The notes: a model not told the origin generated them from the letters alone. Shown: positions 12,801-27,800, counted from the stretch's first letter. The stretch is 64,000 bases of DNA from Haemonchus contortus (GCA_000469685.2 LS997567.1:8752374-8816373), one strand, 5' to 3'. Made by a program: numbers and translations.

Positions 12801-15800
12801 TCTGGTAAGTTTCGGAGTTGATTTTGATGTTTTTATCAACAAAAACGAGAGGTGTTTGCCTTCTGATGTTATTCCGGCCCATACCATCACCGACTTCGGG
12901 AACAGGCTCCTGGTTTTCACTCGTCGTTTTCTGGAGTTTTTCTCTGCCCGAGGTAGCAACTGCCGCTGGTTTTGGCTGTTGTGCGCGACCTCGACCGTGA
13001 AAATTTTCTCGTCTGTCCACACGATGTCCGAGAGGCGGCCCGCACAAACTGCTGTCAGAAGCTTCTGACATTTTATCAGTCTGTTCTTCTTTGCTGGTTC
13101 GCTGAGCATCTGGCCTCGAAAGAAGCGGTAACTGTGAAAATCTAGCTCACATTTCACAATATTTTGAACACTTCTTCGCGAGATATGCAAATCCGAAGCA
13201 ATTTTGTTCATGCTGACTTCATCGTTGCGTGAGATCCTCTTCTTGATCACCTTCCGAATCCGAGGAACATTGACAGTTCTTGGACGCCCTGATTTTGGAA
13301 GTGGTAGATGGTGTCCACGCTCCCTGTACTGGGGCACAGTTCTCTGACTGTTCTGTCGTTAATGTGCAGCCTTCCTGCGATCTCCGCAGCGGAACATCCT
13401 TCGTCCACGAGATGTGCGATTGTGGCACGGTGAGGAGATGGTCGCATTTCTCCGAGGTACTTTGATCGACAGTCGCAATAATTCGGGTATAAGGCATGAC
13501 TGACATGCTTTATCCAGAGCATATATGGCACAGCTGAAACGGGGATTTACAGGTTAGCAAGCGACGTGTGATTTGCCGGACCATACTTTGTAGCCACCCT
13601 GTAGTTTCGCTTCCCGTGACCTTGTCTCAACTTGTTTCGGCAGTGGTGCCAATTTGCTCCATGGCTATGCAAAAACCATGGCACAACATTCCTCTGCCCT
13701 AAACTCACGCACTAGGTGGAAGTGAGTTGGGGGGGGGGGGGTTAGTATAACGTGGATAAACACCGTTCATACGTGCGCTGTCGTGCGGTTTTAGCTCGGG
13801 TGGTGTGGTTTTCAAATAAGCCTTAGGAGGGCCGGAGCACCGGAGTGGGTGAGATGTCTCGCCTACCCCGGTGCTCATTCCCTCCGAAGGTTTAGTTTAA
13901 AGGTTGCAGGTCCTTAGTGCTGGGTTTATTTCCGGGCATGGGTATATCCGTGCCTCCGGGATGCGCGCGGAAAATAGCATGGCGAGGTTCGTGGCGCTTT
14001 TGACGACTTTGGCACCTATCATTGGGGAACAAACTTGGAGTAGATTATTTTGGTCAGCTGGTCTTACTAATCTGCTCTACATCATGTTTGAACTTCAATG
14101 ATAGGCGCTAAAGTTCTCTGAATTGCCACGAGTTCCGCCACGCAGTTCGTGGTGTGCATCCCCGTACACACGAACGTTCCATCCACCTTAACTCCTCGAT
14201 ATGCGAGCACTGTTATGTGTGTCCCTCCGCCTTTCCGATTATCAAGTTCTCGTATTGCTTAGAAGGATAAGAAGCGAAGCCATATATACAATTCGACGAG
14301 AATCAGACATGCACCGCATTTTTCCTCTACTGTAACCCTAATTTACGGCTTTAGCGCTAGTTTCAAGGCTGCAGAGCAAAACAGCGCCAGTAATTTCCAA
14401 CCAAGGACTACAAATAGTTAAATAGGTGATAGGTACAAATATGTGCTTGCAAATACAGGTAATATAGGTAAATATGGATAAGGTAGATATTAGGGATATA
14501 TTCAATATAGGTAATGTAATTCTTTTAGAACACTGAGGTCAAACTGAATTGAAAAGTTAACCCATTGCGTACCGCGGCTGCACGTGGTGCAGCACGCCCC
14601 CTCGTATCTGCGTCACGCGTTTTGGTCAAGAATCACGCTAGGGTTTGAATAAGGTTCGAACAATATATATTTTGCGATTCCTTCTAAAAACCGCTGTGCG
14701 GCTGCGTGCTGTACGCCGCGAGTCACGTCGGTGCGTCGATTCTGAAGAAAATGCCGGGCACATGCGCCACCAACGCAAAACACTGCGGTATGCAATGGGT
14801 TAAGCACTTCAACTAAAGGAAGTTTTCAAACACATGAAATCACCACTACAATCAGCCTTCGAAATTGAGTAAAAGTAAGCGTAGAGTTACAGTAGTCGCT
14901 GTTAGCATGCAAGTGCAAACTGCAACAGATGTAAATAAGTGTCGCCTTTCATTGCAACATCGGTGATCGCGTCTAAAAATATAGGCGACTCTCCGGCGCG
15001 TGTCGCGTGCACGGCTTTTGGCCCATTGCCAAGTATGGTATATTCTCCTCGAATGGAATTATTTCACTACTGATTGCTACGAAATACATGTGAAACATTT
15101 ATTCTGGTCATCTCATGTTATTGTCTAATGTTCTGGCTTGCTTAGGAGTTTATTTATCTTCCTAAGCTCTTCACTAGTTGCGGCTAACCCTTCTTTTTAT
15201 TAAATATTCTCCATCTATTCGCTGTACATCCTGTATTATTACACCTTAAATGCCACCTACAACTGTTAATACTTGTACAAGCTCTTTCATTAGTAAAAGT
15301 TAGTATTTCGATTTTGATTTAACTGAGATTTGACCATCACTTTGGGAAAAGAGATACAACCCCTGACTCTGCCTCTATTGTTTTCGCGTATCGTACTGGC
15401 TTTTTCAGTGATTTATTGTAAACCCTATATCTTCACTTCGAAAATAAGAAGGAAACTAGCCCCTTCCATAGAGATCTAGCGATTTTCTTATACCTAGCTA
15501 TTGCGATTGCTACCGCTTCATTGCTGTCATGATTCCAGAAGGCGGAAAACATGTTCTGATCACATGTTCCTAAAGAACAGAAAACATGAGTTTGTTTTTA
15601 TTGAAATGGAAACATTTATTTGGTCCACTCAACTTCTGGAATTCTGAAAAAGCGGGATAAAATGAGTTAAGGCCAACATCCATCTAAGTCCAATCCCATT
15701 CGTCCATCATCCTCTTCATCACAAAACATGTCTCCTAACGTGGATCCACCTTGCAATATCTTCTCTTTATCTCATTGGCTTATTTGAACGGCTTCATCGT

Positions 15801-18800
15801 ATGGGCATCATCTATGGTATCCTTACTATTTATATATTATATATCTTCACTTCGAAAATAAGAAGGAAACTCGCCCCTTCCATAGAGATCTTTGTGCTTT
15901 CACTCAGTGGTTGGCCAGTCGTAGTGATGTTCCCATAGAAATTGCTGAAAATTCTTCGCTTTAACCAAAAGTGGGATGAACCATCCATACAGATCGTACG
16001 CGGACACAATTTGTTGGGCAATCGTGTGTTTGCCAACGACGTCACATTGTACATTTACGCACAACGAAAAGTCGTCTGTGATTGTCTTCCGAGGTATTCA
16101 AAGTACCTTGGGTGCTTGGGTGCAGTGTTTGAAGATCGATCAATAGCGATATAGCTCCCATGATGGCGAGGTCGTTGCTTGGAGATGCTCGTAAGTTCAT
16201 TTTGAAGTCATTGAAAACCGACTTCAAACGTGTATTTAGGTATTCCTTCCGCTGCTGTATCCGCACTAGTGAAAGATTTCATCAAGGTCGGATAATAGGA
16301 CAAACTTTCTAGTGCGAAAGCGTGGAAGCATGCCGTGTAGTTTAGGGAGTATGGTAGGCCCTTGATGCACCACGTCATTGAATGACGGACAGCTCTTGTA
16401 GTGCGCCGACCCATCAAAAACAACCCTGAATTTGGTAGTAAATGTTGCTCATTACTCTTACTGCTAAGGCGCACACTAGAGATCATGTAGCCCAGTTTCG
16501 TGGGTACGGAATTGAGCCCTGATGGAATTGTGAAGTGGGGCGCTCCAATCTCTATAAAGTGCTAAAGCTGGTCGCATCCGAGTGAGATCTGAGGGGGTGG
16601 GGGGATGAAGAACTCTGTAGTCTGGATTGCTCAGCTTCATATGCTTCTTTTGTATGAATAACAAATCTTCTTTTTGAAGTTCCCCTGCAGTGAGGTTTTT
16701 TCAGTTTATTATGTATGCGTGAAAAGCTGCAGTTTGTAGATGGTGTCCTCCCTCGAAGTCCCATATCTTTAGCAAGTATCGATGCACTGAACTTCCTTTG
16801 CGGTCATTTCACCTAAAGTTCTGAGCCTCATGTAACCACACCATGACTTGCCAATTGGAGCTCATCGGCTAACTTGGCATCAATATAACTACGATCAGCA
16901 CCCGCATCCAACAGAACCTGGTGAATAACTAGTTTTGGATGGAAGGTGCGCAGGGTTCCAGTTAGAAGGTATATCTCGCTATGTGTTCTTTACCTTGATG
17001 TGTCTTCAACCCTCATAAAACTGAGGTCAGAATTTTGTTGGTTCTCGATCCGTGTGTCGCTTTCTTCACAGGGCGCGAAATTTTGCGGAGCTTGCGCTGG
17101 ATTCGCTTTCACTTCCTTCTCTCGATCTGTATTCGACACTGGTGCGGAGGAGGTAGGGGCGTTTGATTTGAAACATGTCGAAGTGTGATGTTTTCTCCCA
17201 CACTCATGCATTCGGTAAATTTATGCGTTTTTGATCCACAACCGATGCGAAGATCGTTCTTTCAAGTGCTCTGAGCGTCCATTTAGGGAAGCGATTTTGG
17301 CGCAATCTGATGACTACTACTTCCTACTATCACAATAGTAGCAAAATGTACTTCGAGTTTTTTCTTGGGGTTGCGCTCTGCCTCTTGTTTTGGCAGCTCC
17401 GGGGAGAGGATCTATCGGCGGGGAACCTCAAAGAGGAATAAGACACCGCTCTACTCCTTAGGCGGCGGAGTGTTATCATTCAATCAGTCTCAGGAGGTCA
17501 CGCATCTCCTCCTTTGCGTTGATTTCTGGTTGGATACGGTGTATCCCCCGTGCTTTCATGATTTTCCTTTCCAGAGGCAGGACCAATTATCAATGCAAAA
17601 CTTGCACATCGAAAGATGGAGTGTTCTTCTTGTCATGCTTCTGTGTGTGCGGTGCCTGGAAGAGCGGGATTAGCCAACGCTCTTCTATGTCCGTCCAGGC
17701 GGATCTTCAAGGGTCTTGCGGTCTCCCCACACAATTCTCTCCACATCTTCCGCATTGGAACAAGTAGACGGTGTATTGAAGCTCGCAGATCCTTCCAGAT
17801 GTATAGTAGCGACAAGGCTGCTTGCAGCTCCGTGTTTCATAGATTCGTGAAGATGTCGTCAGGAAATCCTTCAGTGTAGAGTGGGGGGGGGGGTGGTCGG
17901 AAAACAAGTCGAATAGGAACTTGGGAGTTCTTCACGACGTGATTCACCTCACGTGCCATTTTGTCATTAACAAAAGGCAGAATGAGGCTCACACCGTCAG
18001 CCGTTCTGTATAGAACCCAGGTCCTCGCGTTGCCTTCTAGGTATCCATTACTATTGAGAATACTTTCTACTTCAGCATCACTAACTGAATCCCGTCGTGA
18101 CACAAGCTTCCTCTTCGTTTTCAGAAGATTCCGCACAATGCTCGCCTTCATATAAACAGGATGAGCGTTTCTGGAACGCAACACGTTGTTCGACGAAGCC
18201 CTTTTCGATACCACAGGTGTTCCTTGCATCCTTCACTAATCCGTACCTCAGCATTCAGGAATGGTAGTAATCCATCCCTCCGTAGATCTTCCCTTGTGAA
18301 GGCTATGTTGGCATCGTGAGAATTCAGCCTCTTCAATATTTCCACAAGGTCTTCTTTTGTTGTTCCAATAATGAATACGTCGTCGACAAAACGTTTGTAG
18401 AAAAGGATTCCACTAGTTGATGATGACTTCTCGATGTGGTTCAAGAAGATGACTGCTAACACAGGTGCTACACGACTACCCACGCCATGGCCTTGTTTTT
18501 GCTTAAAGTTATCGTCGAGGCAAAAAATTTTGCATTTCAGTGCCGCTTTGTTGACATCCTTAACTTCACTGGCGGAAAATCCCATCATTGTGATATGGTC
18601 TTCATTATCCTCGATGAGAGATAACACAGCTTGCACTGCTCCCGCGTTATTCACGTTCGTGATAAGGATATTACATCGAAGCTCGCGTAGAAGGCTTTCT
18701 TCGGTACTGGACATTGGTTAAACGACAAAATGAATTCTTCAACATTAACAGTGTGCGCTCCAACATATCGCAAGAGTGGCGAGAGCAAACGGACTAAAAG

Positions 18801-21800
18801 CCAGCTCAATCCGTCTGCTGGTCCACCGATGCGATAACCGGTCTCGTCTTAATTTCATTCACTGGGAGGGACAAAGTTTTTTTGTTGCCGGAATTTCGTG
18901 CGCCTTCACCAAATTGTAGAGCGTCGGCACCGATGGAACCGTACCGTACAGTCGTTTTGCCATTTCACGGCTTGCCCGTCTCTTCTTTACCGACGTAACG
19001 CATTTCACTCTCTTGCGCACAAATTTAAACGCGAACAAAGTGCTTTCCTCGTAAAGGGTGTCATCTGAGACACTTCGGCGGTGAGAGCCTTATCCATCCT
19101 TTGTGGCAACACTACGAAGGAGCCACACTTGTCCCTAACAGCATACCTCAATACATTCTTCGCTTGCAGTAGCTTCTTCACCCCTCTGCGTTCAGCTGGG
19201 GTCAGGTTTCTGCGATAAGGCTCATTCATCGCGTTCCGATAAATCCTAGAGTCGATTTCACGTGAACGGTGGTATTCTTATGAACTTCCCTTTAAATGGC
19301 ATCAAAACATTAAAGTCGCTTGTTGTCGAGTACTTCTTCTTCTGGCGGAATCTTCTGAAAACGAAGAGGAAGCTTGGGTCACGACGGCATTCAGTTAGTG
19401 ATGCTGAAGTAGAAAGTATTCTCAATAGTAATGGATACTTAGAAGGCAACGCGAGGACCTGGGTTCCATACAGAACGGCTGACGGTGGGAGCCTCATTCT
19501 GCCTTTTGTTGATGACCAAATGGCACGTGAAGTGAACCACGTCGTGAAGAACTCCCAGGTTCCTATTCGACTTGTTTTCCGTCCTCCTTCCTCCTACACT
19601 GAAGGATCTCCTGAAATCTTCTCGAATCTACGAAAAACGGAGCCGCGAGCAATTTTGTCGCTACTGTACACCTGAAAAGATCTGTGAGTTTCAAGGCACC
19701 GTCTACTCGATTCAATGCGGAAGATGTGGAGAGAATTGTGTGGGGAGACCGCAAGACCCTTGAAGATCCGCCTGGACGGACATAGAAGAGCGTTGGCTAA
19801 TCCCGCTCTTCCAGGCACCGCACACACACAAGCATGGTCAGGAGAACGCTCCATCTTTCGATGTGCAAGTTTTGTATTGATAATTGGTCCTGCCTCTGGA
19901 AAGGATAATCACGGAAGCACGGGAAATATGTACACCGTATCCAACCAGAAATCAACGCAAAGGAGGAGATGCGTGACCTCCTGAGACTGATTGAATGATA
20001 ACACTCCGCCGCCTCAGGAGTAGAGCGGTGTCTTATTTCTTTTCAAAGTTCCCCGCCGATAGATCCTTTCCTCTCTTTCCCAACATTTCCGGTTGGTTTG
20101 ATAGGATGCGATGTGTTCTATGTAGTAACTGATTGTTGACTGATTGTTTGCAAGTATGTATTGTAAAGTGAAGGTCTGAAGAAGGCATTATATGCCGAAA
20201 GCTAAGTAATAAGGTGGAGTATCAAGAGCTCTGAAAATACACATGAAAAAGAAGCTGGAATGAAGCTCAGATAGCAGCATTTCGAAATAGTCTCTGTACA
20301 TTTCGAGAGAATTTCCGATAGAAGCCACGGACTATCTAGGGATCCACCTTTGTTCACAAGCTTAGCTGTAATAGCAGACCGTGGTCGTGATTTTTGCGTT
20401 GATCCTATAATCGTGTGCTCTTGGAGCTCCAATGTTCTAATTGACGGTGTGAGCTCGTAGCGATTTTTTGATCATCCCCATATTTTTCTTTTAGATGGGT
20501 TGGAAATTGTAATTAGCTGAGGTTACGTGGAACTTTGCATCGACTCCTTCATCTCGCCCTTCAATACTCTCAGAAGATAATTGAACTTCTGAAGATCTAC
20601 AGTTGAGGGGAATGCAAAGTGGTGTTAAATAAATCCCAAGAACTTATCCATTCCCAGCTTCTTTCACTGAACACTGGTAGAGGTATTCTTGACAACTCTG
20701 CCGAAGGTGATGATTTGCTATTGTTCGGCTGATCCATTGTTTCCAAGGTCTCCGGGCAACTATGAGATGCTATTTGATCTCTAATCACTTCGAGCTTCAC
20801 GAGCAAGCTTGTAGTTCTTGAGACTGTTTCTTGTGCGTTGTTGATATATTCAGAAATTTTGCTTTCTTCTTCATGTTCTTCTTTGGATTATCAACTGCAT
20901 CCGGTAAAGCAAAAAGAGCATTCTCGGACGTTGCTTGAGCCCTTTTAATTTCTATCTTAGCAGTTTTAACTTCAGCCAAACTAACTCCGTATGATTTCTG
21001 ATCTTCAAGTTTTACAGAATTTGCCCAAGCTGAATACTTGTCTATGCACTGGGACAGTGCATTGGAATGCCTGGTCAACAACCTTTTTCTCGTTCTCAAA
21101 GATGTTGCAATTGTTACCCAGATAGGCTTTCTGCAATGTGCAATAGATTACACCACAAGGAGAATACTTCAAGCATCCTTCTAAGAAGTTGGGAGAAAAA
21201 ACTAAAAAGAAACCTTTTCCCACTCAGCCTACTTCGATGCTCTCCTATGCTACAACAATTGAAAGAAGATAACTTCTCGAAGCCGTACCTGCTTCCGCCA
21301 CTTGCTTGTGAGGTTGCTCTGCAGTCTTGTACGCATCTAATTGATGCTCTGCTTGTTCTTCAGCTCGATAAGTTTGGTCGATGCACCATTTGTCGGAGCG
21401 CACGATGGAGTAAATGAACATTTATTCATACTGAAGAGAGTTTATATATTGGTCTCATCACTGTCTAATCACTTATCAGTGGTTCACTTTTTACGTTGAA
21501 ACAAGTGTTCTTCATATCCTTACCTTATCAGGCTTTCTACCTGTTCCCACACGTCATTTATACTACAGTGCAGTTGGGCCATACAGAAACTCTCGATTCT
21601 GTTGGTATAGAAAAATAACTTATCTAAATAAAAAACACAATAACAACACAACAGACCTAAATAAAGAAAGCATAAGAATGCTTTGTTATTCACTAGTTGG
21701 GTTGTGCACACCGGTGCATGCATTATATAGTAGCGCTCAGAAGTATTTTTCCAAATGCTTCTTCAGCCGCACTTTTCGGTCGTAACTCTGCCTACTGAAT

Positions 21801-24800
21801 CTAATATGCGAAATTTCGATATGTTAAACATGGGTGTATTGTGAATATTCACCACTATTAACCTGCAATCTGATCATGTTTCAGATATTTCAAAAAGCTT
21901 GAACTCAAAATCAGCTGGAAATACGGATAATGATCCCTCTAGAACTTTTCTTTTTGAGACATCTCAAGTGTACGAGCGCTAATACCGATAACAGTAGAGG
22001 AGAAAAACGCACATAGGGTGCGAATAACTGCAAACGTTACTAACTTTGCTTCAGCGAAATCTGCTACCGCAAAAAACACCTTCCATTAGCTACGTGACTA
22101 TTGCTGTTTGACGTCAAATAGTGATATATAGTGGTAAAATGTTATAGACAAACATATCAAAATTTCGCGCGATTTGCTTCACTAAAAAATGTTATGAACG
22201 AAAAGCGTAAAGGCATTTGGCCAAAGACTCTTGAGCGCTACTTTATCTTTCACCACCTTCTATGGTGCTCTGATGAAGAAGTGGAAGAGAAAAATGCTAG
22301 GGTGAAAAAGTGAGAATGAGTGGAGCTACCTAGAACACATGATCTGAGCTAAGTTCCACCCGCGGAGGGCGCAAAGTGCCATGATAAGGATTTCGACGGA
22401 ATTACATAACTCTGTTCCAATGAACCTAAAGCGTTCAAGCTACTGTATGTCGACGACCGTTATCTACGATGTAGTCAATCAGCGGAGTGTTGGATTTTCA
22501 GAATAACATAGTTCTCTCTAGATTTGAACGCTGAACTGGTGAGAGCATCACAGTCGATCTTTCATTTGAACAGAATTTTTAGTGGTTGATCATACTCCGT
22601 CCATCTCAGTGCATACCCTTCCCGCTATAAAAACTTGACCACCGGTCTTTTAACTGCTCTTACCCATTTTCTCCACATTCTATAGAGTTTTCGAAGAGAT
22701 GAATTTTTGGTTCTAGCTCCGCTTCCCTGTGCGGGCTCCGCCCACTTCGAGGACCTAACCACATTTGTTCCATTACCTCTAACCACTTTTTCCCGCATTC
22801 TAGAAAGTTTCTGAACGAAGTTATCAAATTTCGTTCCAAACCGCGCCCACTTCAGTGCCAACCCCGCCATATTCGAGTTACATTTGTTCCATTACCTCTG
22901 ACCACTTCTTTCCCGCGTTCTAGAACGTTTCTTACGAAGCTGCGAAATTTCGACCTAAATCCCGCAAGTTATGAAATTTTGATCTAAGCCCCGCCCAGTT
23001 CGAGGATTTGACGACATTTGTTGCATTGCCTCTAACCACCTTTTTCCCATAATCTGAAACACATCCAAACGAAGTGACACTTGTTTTTGAAAAATAGCTT
23101 TCATCTCAACACTTTCGGTAAGCTTACGCATACCCAGCACGCATAAGGCCTTGCTCATTCTTTCTATTTTTTCCTGGCCTCAACGCCTTCGCTGAATCGA
23201 GTTATGAATCTCTATGGAAAATACCGTTCGCTGCGAGAACGCTCCACTCATTGCCAGTAAGTTTCCATTATTTTAGTCGTTGACTCATCCCTCACCTTTA
23301 CATATTTTTTCCCTAGCGTCTGGATTGTTATGAGACTGAATAAGAAGAATTTACCCGTGGACCCGTCCAATTCCGGCGCGTGTTCTGCCCCTTGGGGGCG
23401 GAGCTCCGCTACGCTCACATGTGATCTGATGCACTTACCCTATGCTCAACCCATTCCGAACTTACCCGACTTCTCCAGGTATTTCTTCAGGTTATATCAA
23501 ATTTCCGTACAAACGAACAGACAGACAGACGCGAGCGCTTCATATTTAGTAAAGATTATGTTCTGTTCCTAGTTCACTAGCTGTAGTACCGTCTGCGACA
23601 AGGAGGACACTCGGATGCTGAAGGTGTCTTTAAGAGTGAAGAGCTTATGAACATAAATTCCTAAAGAAGTCAGCCTCACAACACCATAATCAAACACTAA
23701 GCAGTAAAGATGATGTGTTACACATGTATTCGTTTGGAGTCGATAGTGAGATAACTCCATCCGAAGAGAATTCACTACATTTCGCAATGGGTTAAGAGCT
23801 GTGACACGCGACACGCGCCAGAGAGTCGCATATATTTTTAGATGCGATCATGATTGCTAAAGGTTTTATTCATTTATCACTGTCCTCTATCTTAACAGTC
23901 TTGCTGCTGACGGTTCACGCTCCAGCGAGCAACATTATCGTTTCCTCAAATCTCTTTGTGAGGTGCTCATCACCTTGGGAAGTAAGTTGTTTCTGTTTTC
24001 CGACTAAAAGAAATCTTCGTATTGGATAAAGAAGCATACAAAGATCTCTATCAGTTCGAGAGCCAGATTAGTTGGTATTTCACATTGCGCTCACATTTTT
24101 TTCAGGAAATGTTCGTACTTTATAGGACTGACTGATCGGATCGCCAGGCTAGCGCCGAGCTCTCCTCCTTCTCGTGTAAATTTGGCTTGCCGCCCACGTC
24201 CCTCCCAAATTCAGACGTTCTGCTACAGAAGAAAGGAATCATAGGTTTTCGGCCAAACGCACACACTCACTTCGTGAGCGCCTTGCCTGTAATGAGCGGA
24301 TTCCTGCCCAACTCATGTGTATTGGAGTAACTTGGTTCATTCCACTCCATCCTCATTCGTCTCACCTGCCAACATCACTTTCTTATGCCGCCTGTACCCG
24401 TATCAAGCTTGGAAGCCTCTTGTCCAAATTAACAATTTTTGCGCACCCCCCGCTCAGGTGAATTCTAGTCGTAACCCCTACCGGCAGCATTCCCATACTG
24501 CCGCCTGTACTCTTATCAAATTTGAACGATCAAGGCCCAAGTTCATTATTTATGCGCACGCCCCACCTCTATAGGTAGAGTCTAGTCGCACCCCCTTACT
24601 GCAGTGATTCTATTCTGCCACCTGCACTCATACCGATCTTCAACGTTCTAGGTCCACGGGAACAGGAGTTATGAGTTTACAGGTAACATACACACCAACG
24701 CGCACACCTTTTCTTCTCGGGAAAAATGAGTAATGAGTAGCAGCCACATATCGTGCAGTACAAATCGAAACTGGTCAAAATCGGTTGCCACTATCGATCG

Positions 24801-27800
24801 CTATACACTACATTTACAGCTACATTTCCTCCACATGTCTTCATCTTTCATAGGGTTGGAACAGTGTACCCCTGGAGGGAAATGTGGACACTTATCGTTC
24901 AATTACACAACGGATAGGTGTAGCAAATCAGTATTCGGCTAACATCCTCTCAGCGTAAGTCACATCACACCTGAATCCCCGCGTCTGTAGTGAGCAAAGT
25001 TGTAATTTGAAAAGTTTCTGAACAGGATCGCCGGCTCCGGGTTCCACGCTTTCCCCGTAGTCTAGTCTTGCCGCCTGTCTCTATCCCTTCTGAATTCGAA
25101 CGCTCCACTTCGAAAAGCAATTTTTTTGCACGCCCCGCCTCCATTGAGCGGTGTCTAGTCCATCCACCTACGATCAGTGTTCTCATTCTGCCGCTGAATC
25201 CCCTCCAAATTTGAACGCTATATTCCAAAATAGCAACTTTCGTTCACGCCCCACCCTGAGTAGGCAGACTCTGGTCCTGCCACATACTCTCAGGGTCCCT
25301 TTATCCCCTGTATTCCTACCAAATTGGAACGTCTAGGGTACACGGGAATAGGAATTACGTAATTCCGTTGAAACCACACTTATCGCATGTCACGCCATCC
25401 ATGGGTGGAGCCTAGATCAGATCATTAGTCCCAAGTAACTCGAACTCATTCTCACTTTTTTCATCCTGGCCAATCTGTTCCACTTCTATTTCGGGAAGGC
25501 ACCATGTAAGGTGGGAATAATTAGATCGATAGAAAATCGTACCAACAGTCATGTGGACATTTGTGATTTACTTTTTGATCACAATACACATACATACATA
25601 CATACATACATACATACATACATACATACATACATACATACATACATACATACATACATACATACATACATACATACATACATACATACATACATACATA
25701 CATACATACATACATACATACATACATACATACATACATACATACATACATACATACATACATACATACATACATACATACATACATACATACATACATA
25801 CATACATACATACATACATACATACATACATACATACATACATACATACATACATACATACATACATACATACATACATACATACATACATACATACATA
25901 CATACATACATACATACATACATACATACATACATACATACATACATACATACATACATACATACATACATACATACATACATACATACATACATACATA
26001 CATACATACATACATACATACATACATACATACATACATACATACATACATACATACATACATACATACATACATACATACATACATACATACATACATA
26101 CATACATACATACATACATACATACATACATACATACATACATACATACATACATACATACATACATACATACATACATACATACATACATACATACATA
26201 CATACATACATACATACATACATACATACATACATACATACATACATACATACATACATACATACATACATACATACATACATACATACATACATACATA
26301 CATACATACATACATACATACATACATACATACATACATACATACATACATACATACATACATACATACATACATACATACATACATACATACATACATA
26401 CATACATACATACATACATACATACATACATACATACATACATACATACATACATACATACATACATACATACATACATACATACATACATACATACATA
26501 CATACATACATACATACATACATACATACATACATACATACATACATACATACATACATACATACATACATACATACATACATACATACATACATACATA
26601 CATACATACATACATACATACATACATACATACATACATACATACATACATACATACATACATACATACATACATACATACATACATACATACATACATA
26701 CATACATACATACATACATACATACATACATACATACATACATACATACATACATACATACATACATACATACATACATACATACATACATACATACATA
26801 CATACATACATACATACATACATACATACATACATACATACATACATACATACATACATACATACATACATACATACATACATACATACATACATACATA
26901 CATACATACAAACAAACAAACAAACAAACAAACAAACAAACAAACAAACAAACAAACAAAAACAAACAAACAAACGGACACACCAAACTTGCGGATTATA
27001 TATAGTAAGCTTCGTGATTACGAGCTTCGTGATTACCATTAATCTTTTGATATTCATTTTTTATTTCTGGAATCTGGCACAATCTCTTCCTCTTTTACGA
27101 ACGAAAATCCAGTAAGAGCATTGGTCTCCTACAGTGCAAGATCCATAGCACAAAACAAGAACGATATATCAGTGCGAGCCCTCAGTTCCTGTGCTGGCGT
27201 CGCAGTAAAATGCAATGAACGCAGAATTCCACACTGACATATCTTTTCACGGCATGACCCTATTGGAATTTGCAGATCCTCATCTTTCACGTTCACGTCC
27301 GTTGACCTTAAGCAATGACATGGGACGGGTGTAGCTTGGTGGTTCGCATTGAATTCCGAGCTCTTGTTCGAGCCAGGGCCAAGGTTCGAATTACTGTTGT
27401 ACTGAACTGAATTTTTGTTCTCGTCTCCTTTTAGTATAGAAGCCTATCTTACAACGAGAAACACGTCGCGGTGTCCAGGCGCTATATTAATGTCTCTTGA
27501 TGAGTAGGGAGGAAACCCGATAACTAAACCTCATTTTAACTTCTTCAGCTCCTTTTATTCAGGCTTGGTTTGTTTTGATGTGGATGTGTTACAGATTTTC
27601 TTTCCAAAGTATGGGCCGACAAATCGCCGCCAGCACACTTTGGAACGTTCATTTCAGCAATTGTCGCACTTTTCAATCACGAATCCCTGGTAGATTTCTT
27701 AATAAGAAAGGAATTGATCATCAAAATCGATCCCAAGTTTTTTGAATTTTCAGTACCTCAAACACGAAGCATGTGATGTTCTTGTCGCACTTTCCAGTCA

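Noticed and set aside
25511..27115. ORFs of 472-534 codons on both strands
   Set aside because: They are translations of the period-4 (CATA)n array, open in several frames; not genes.
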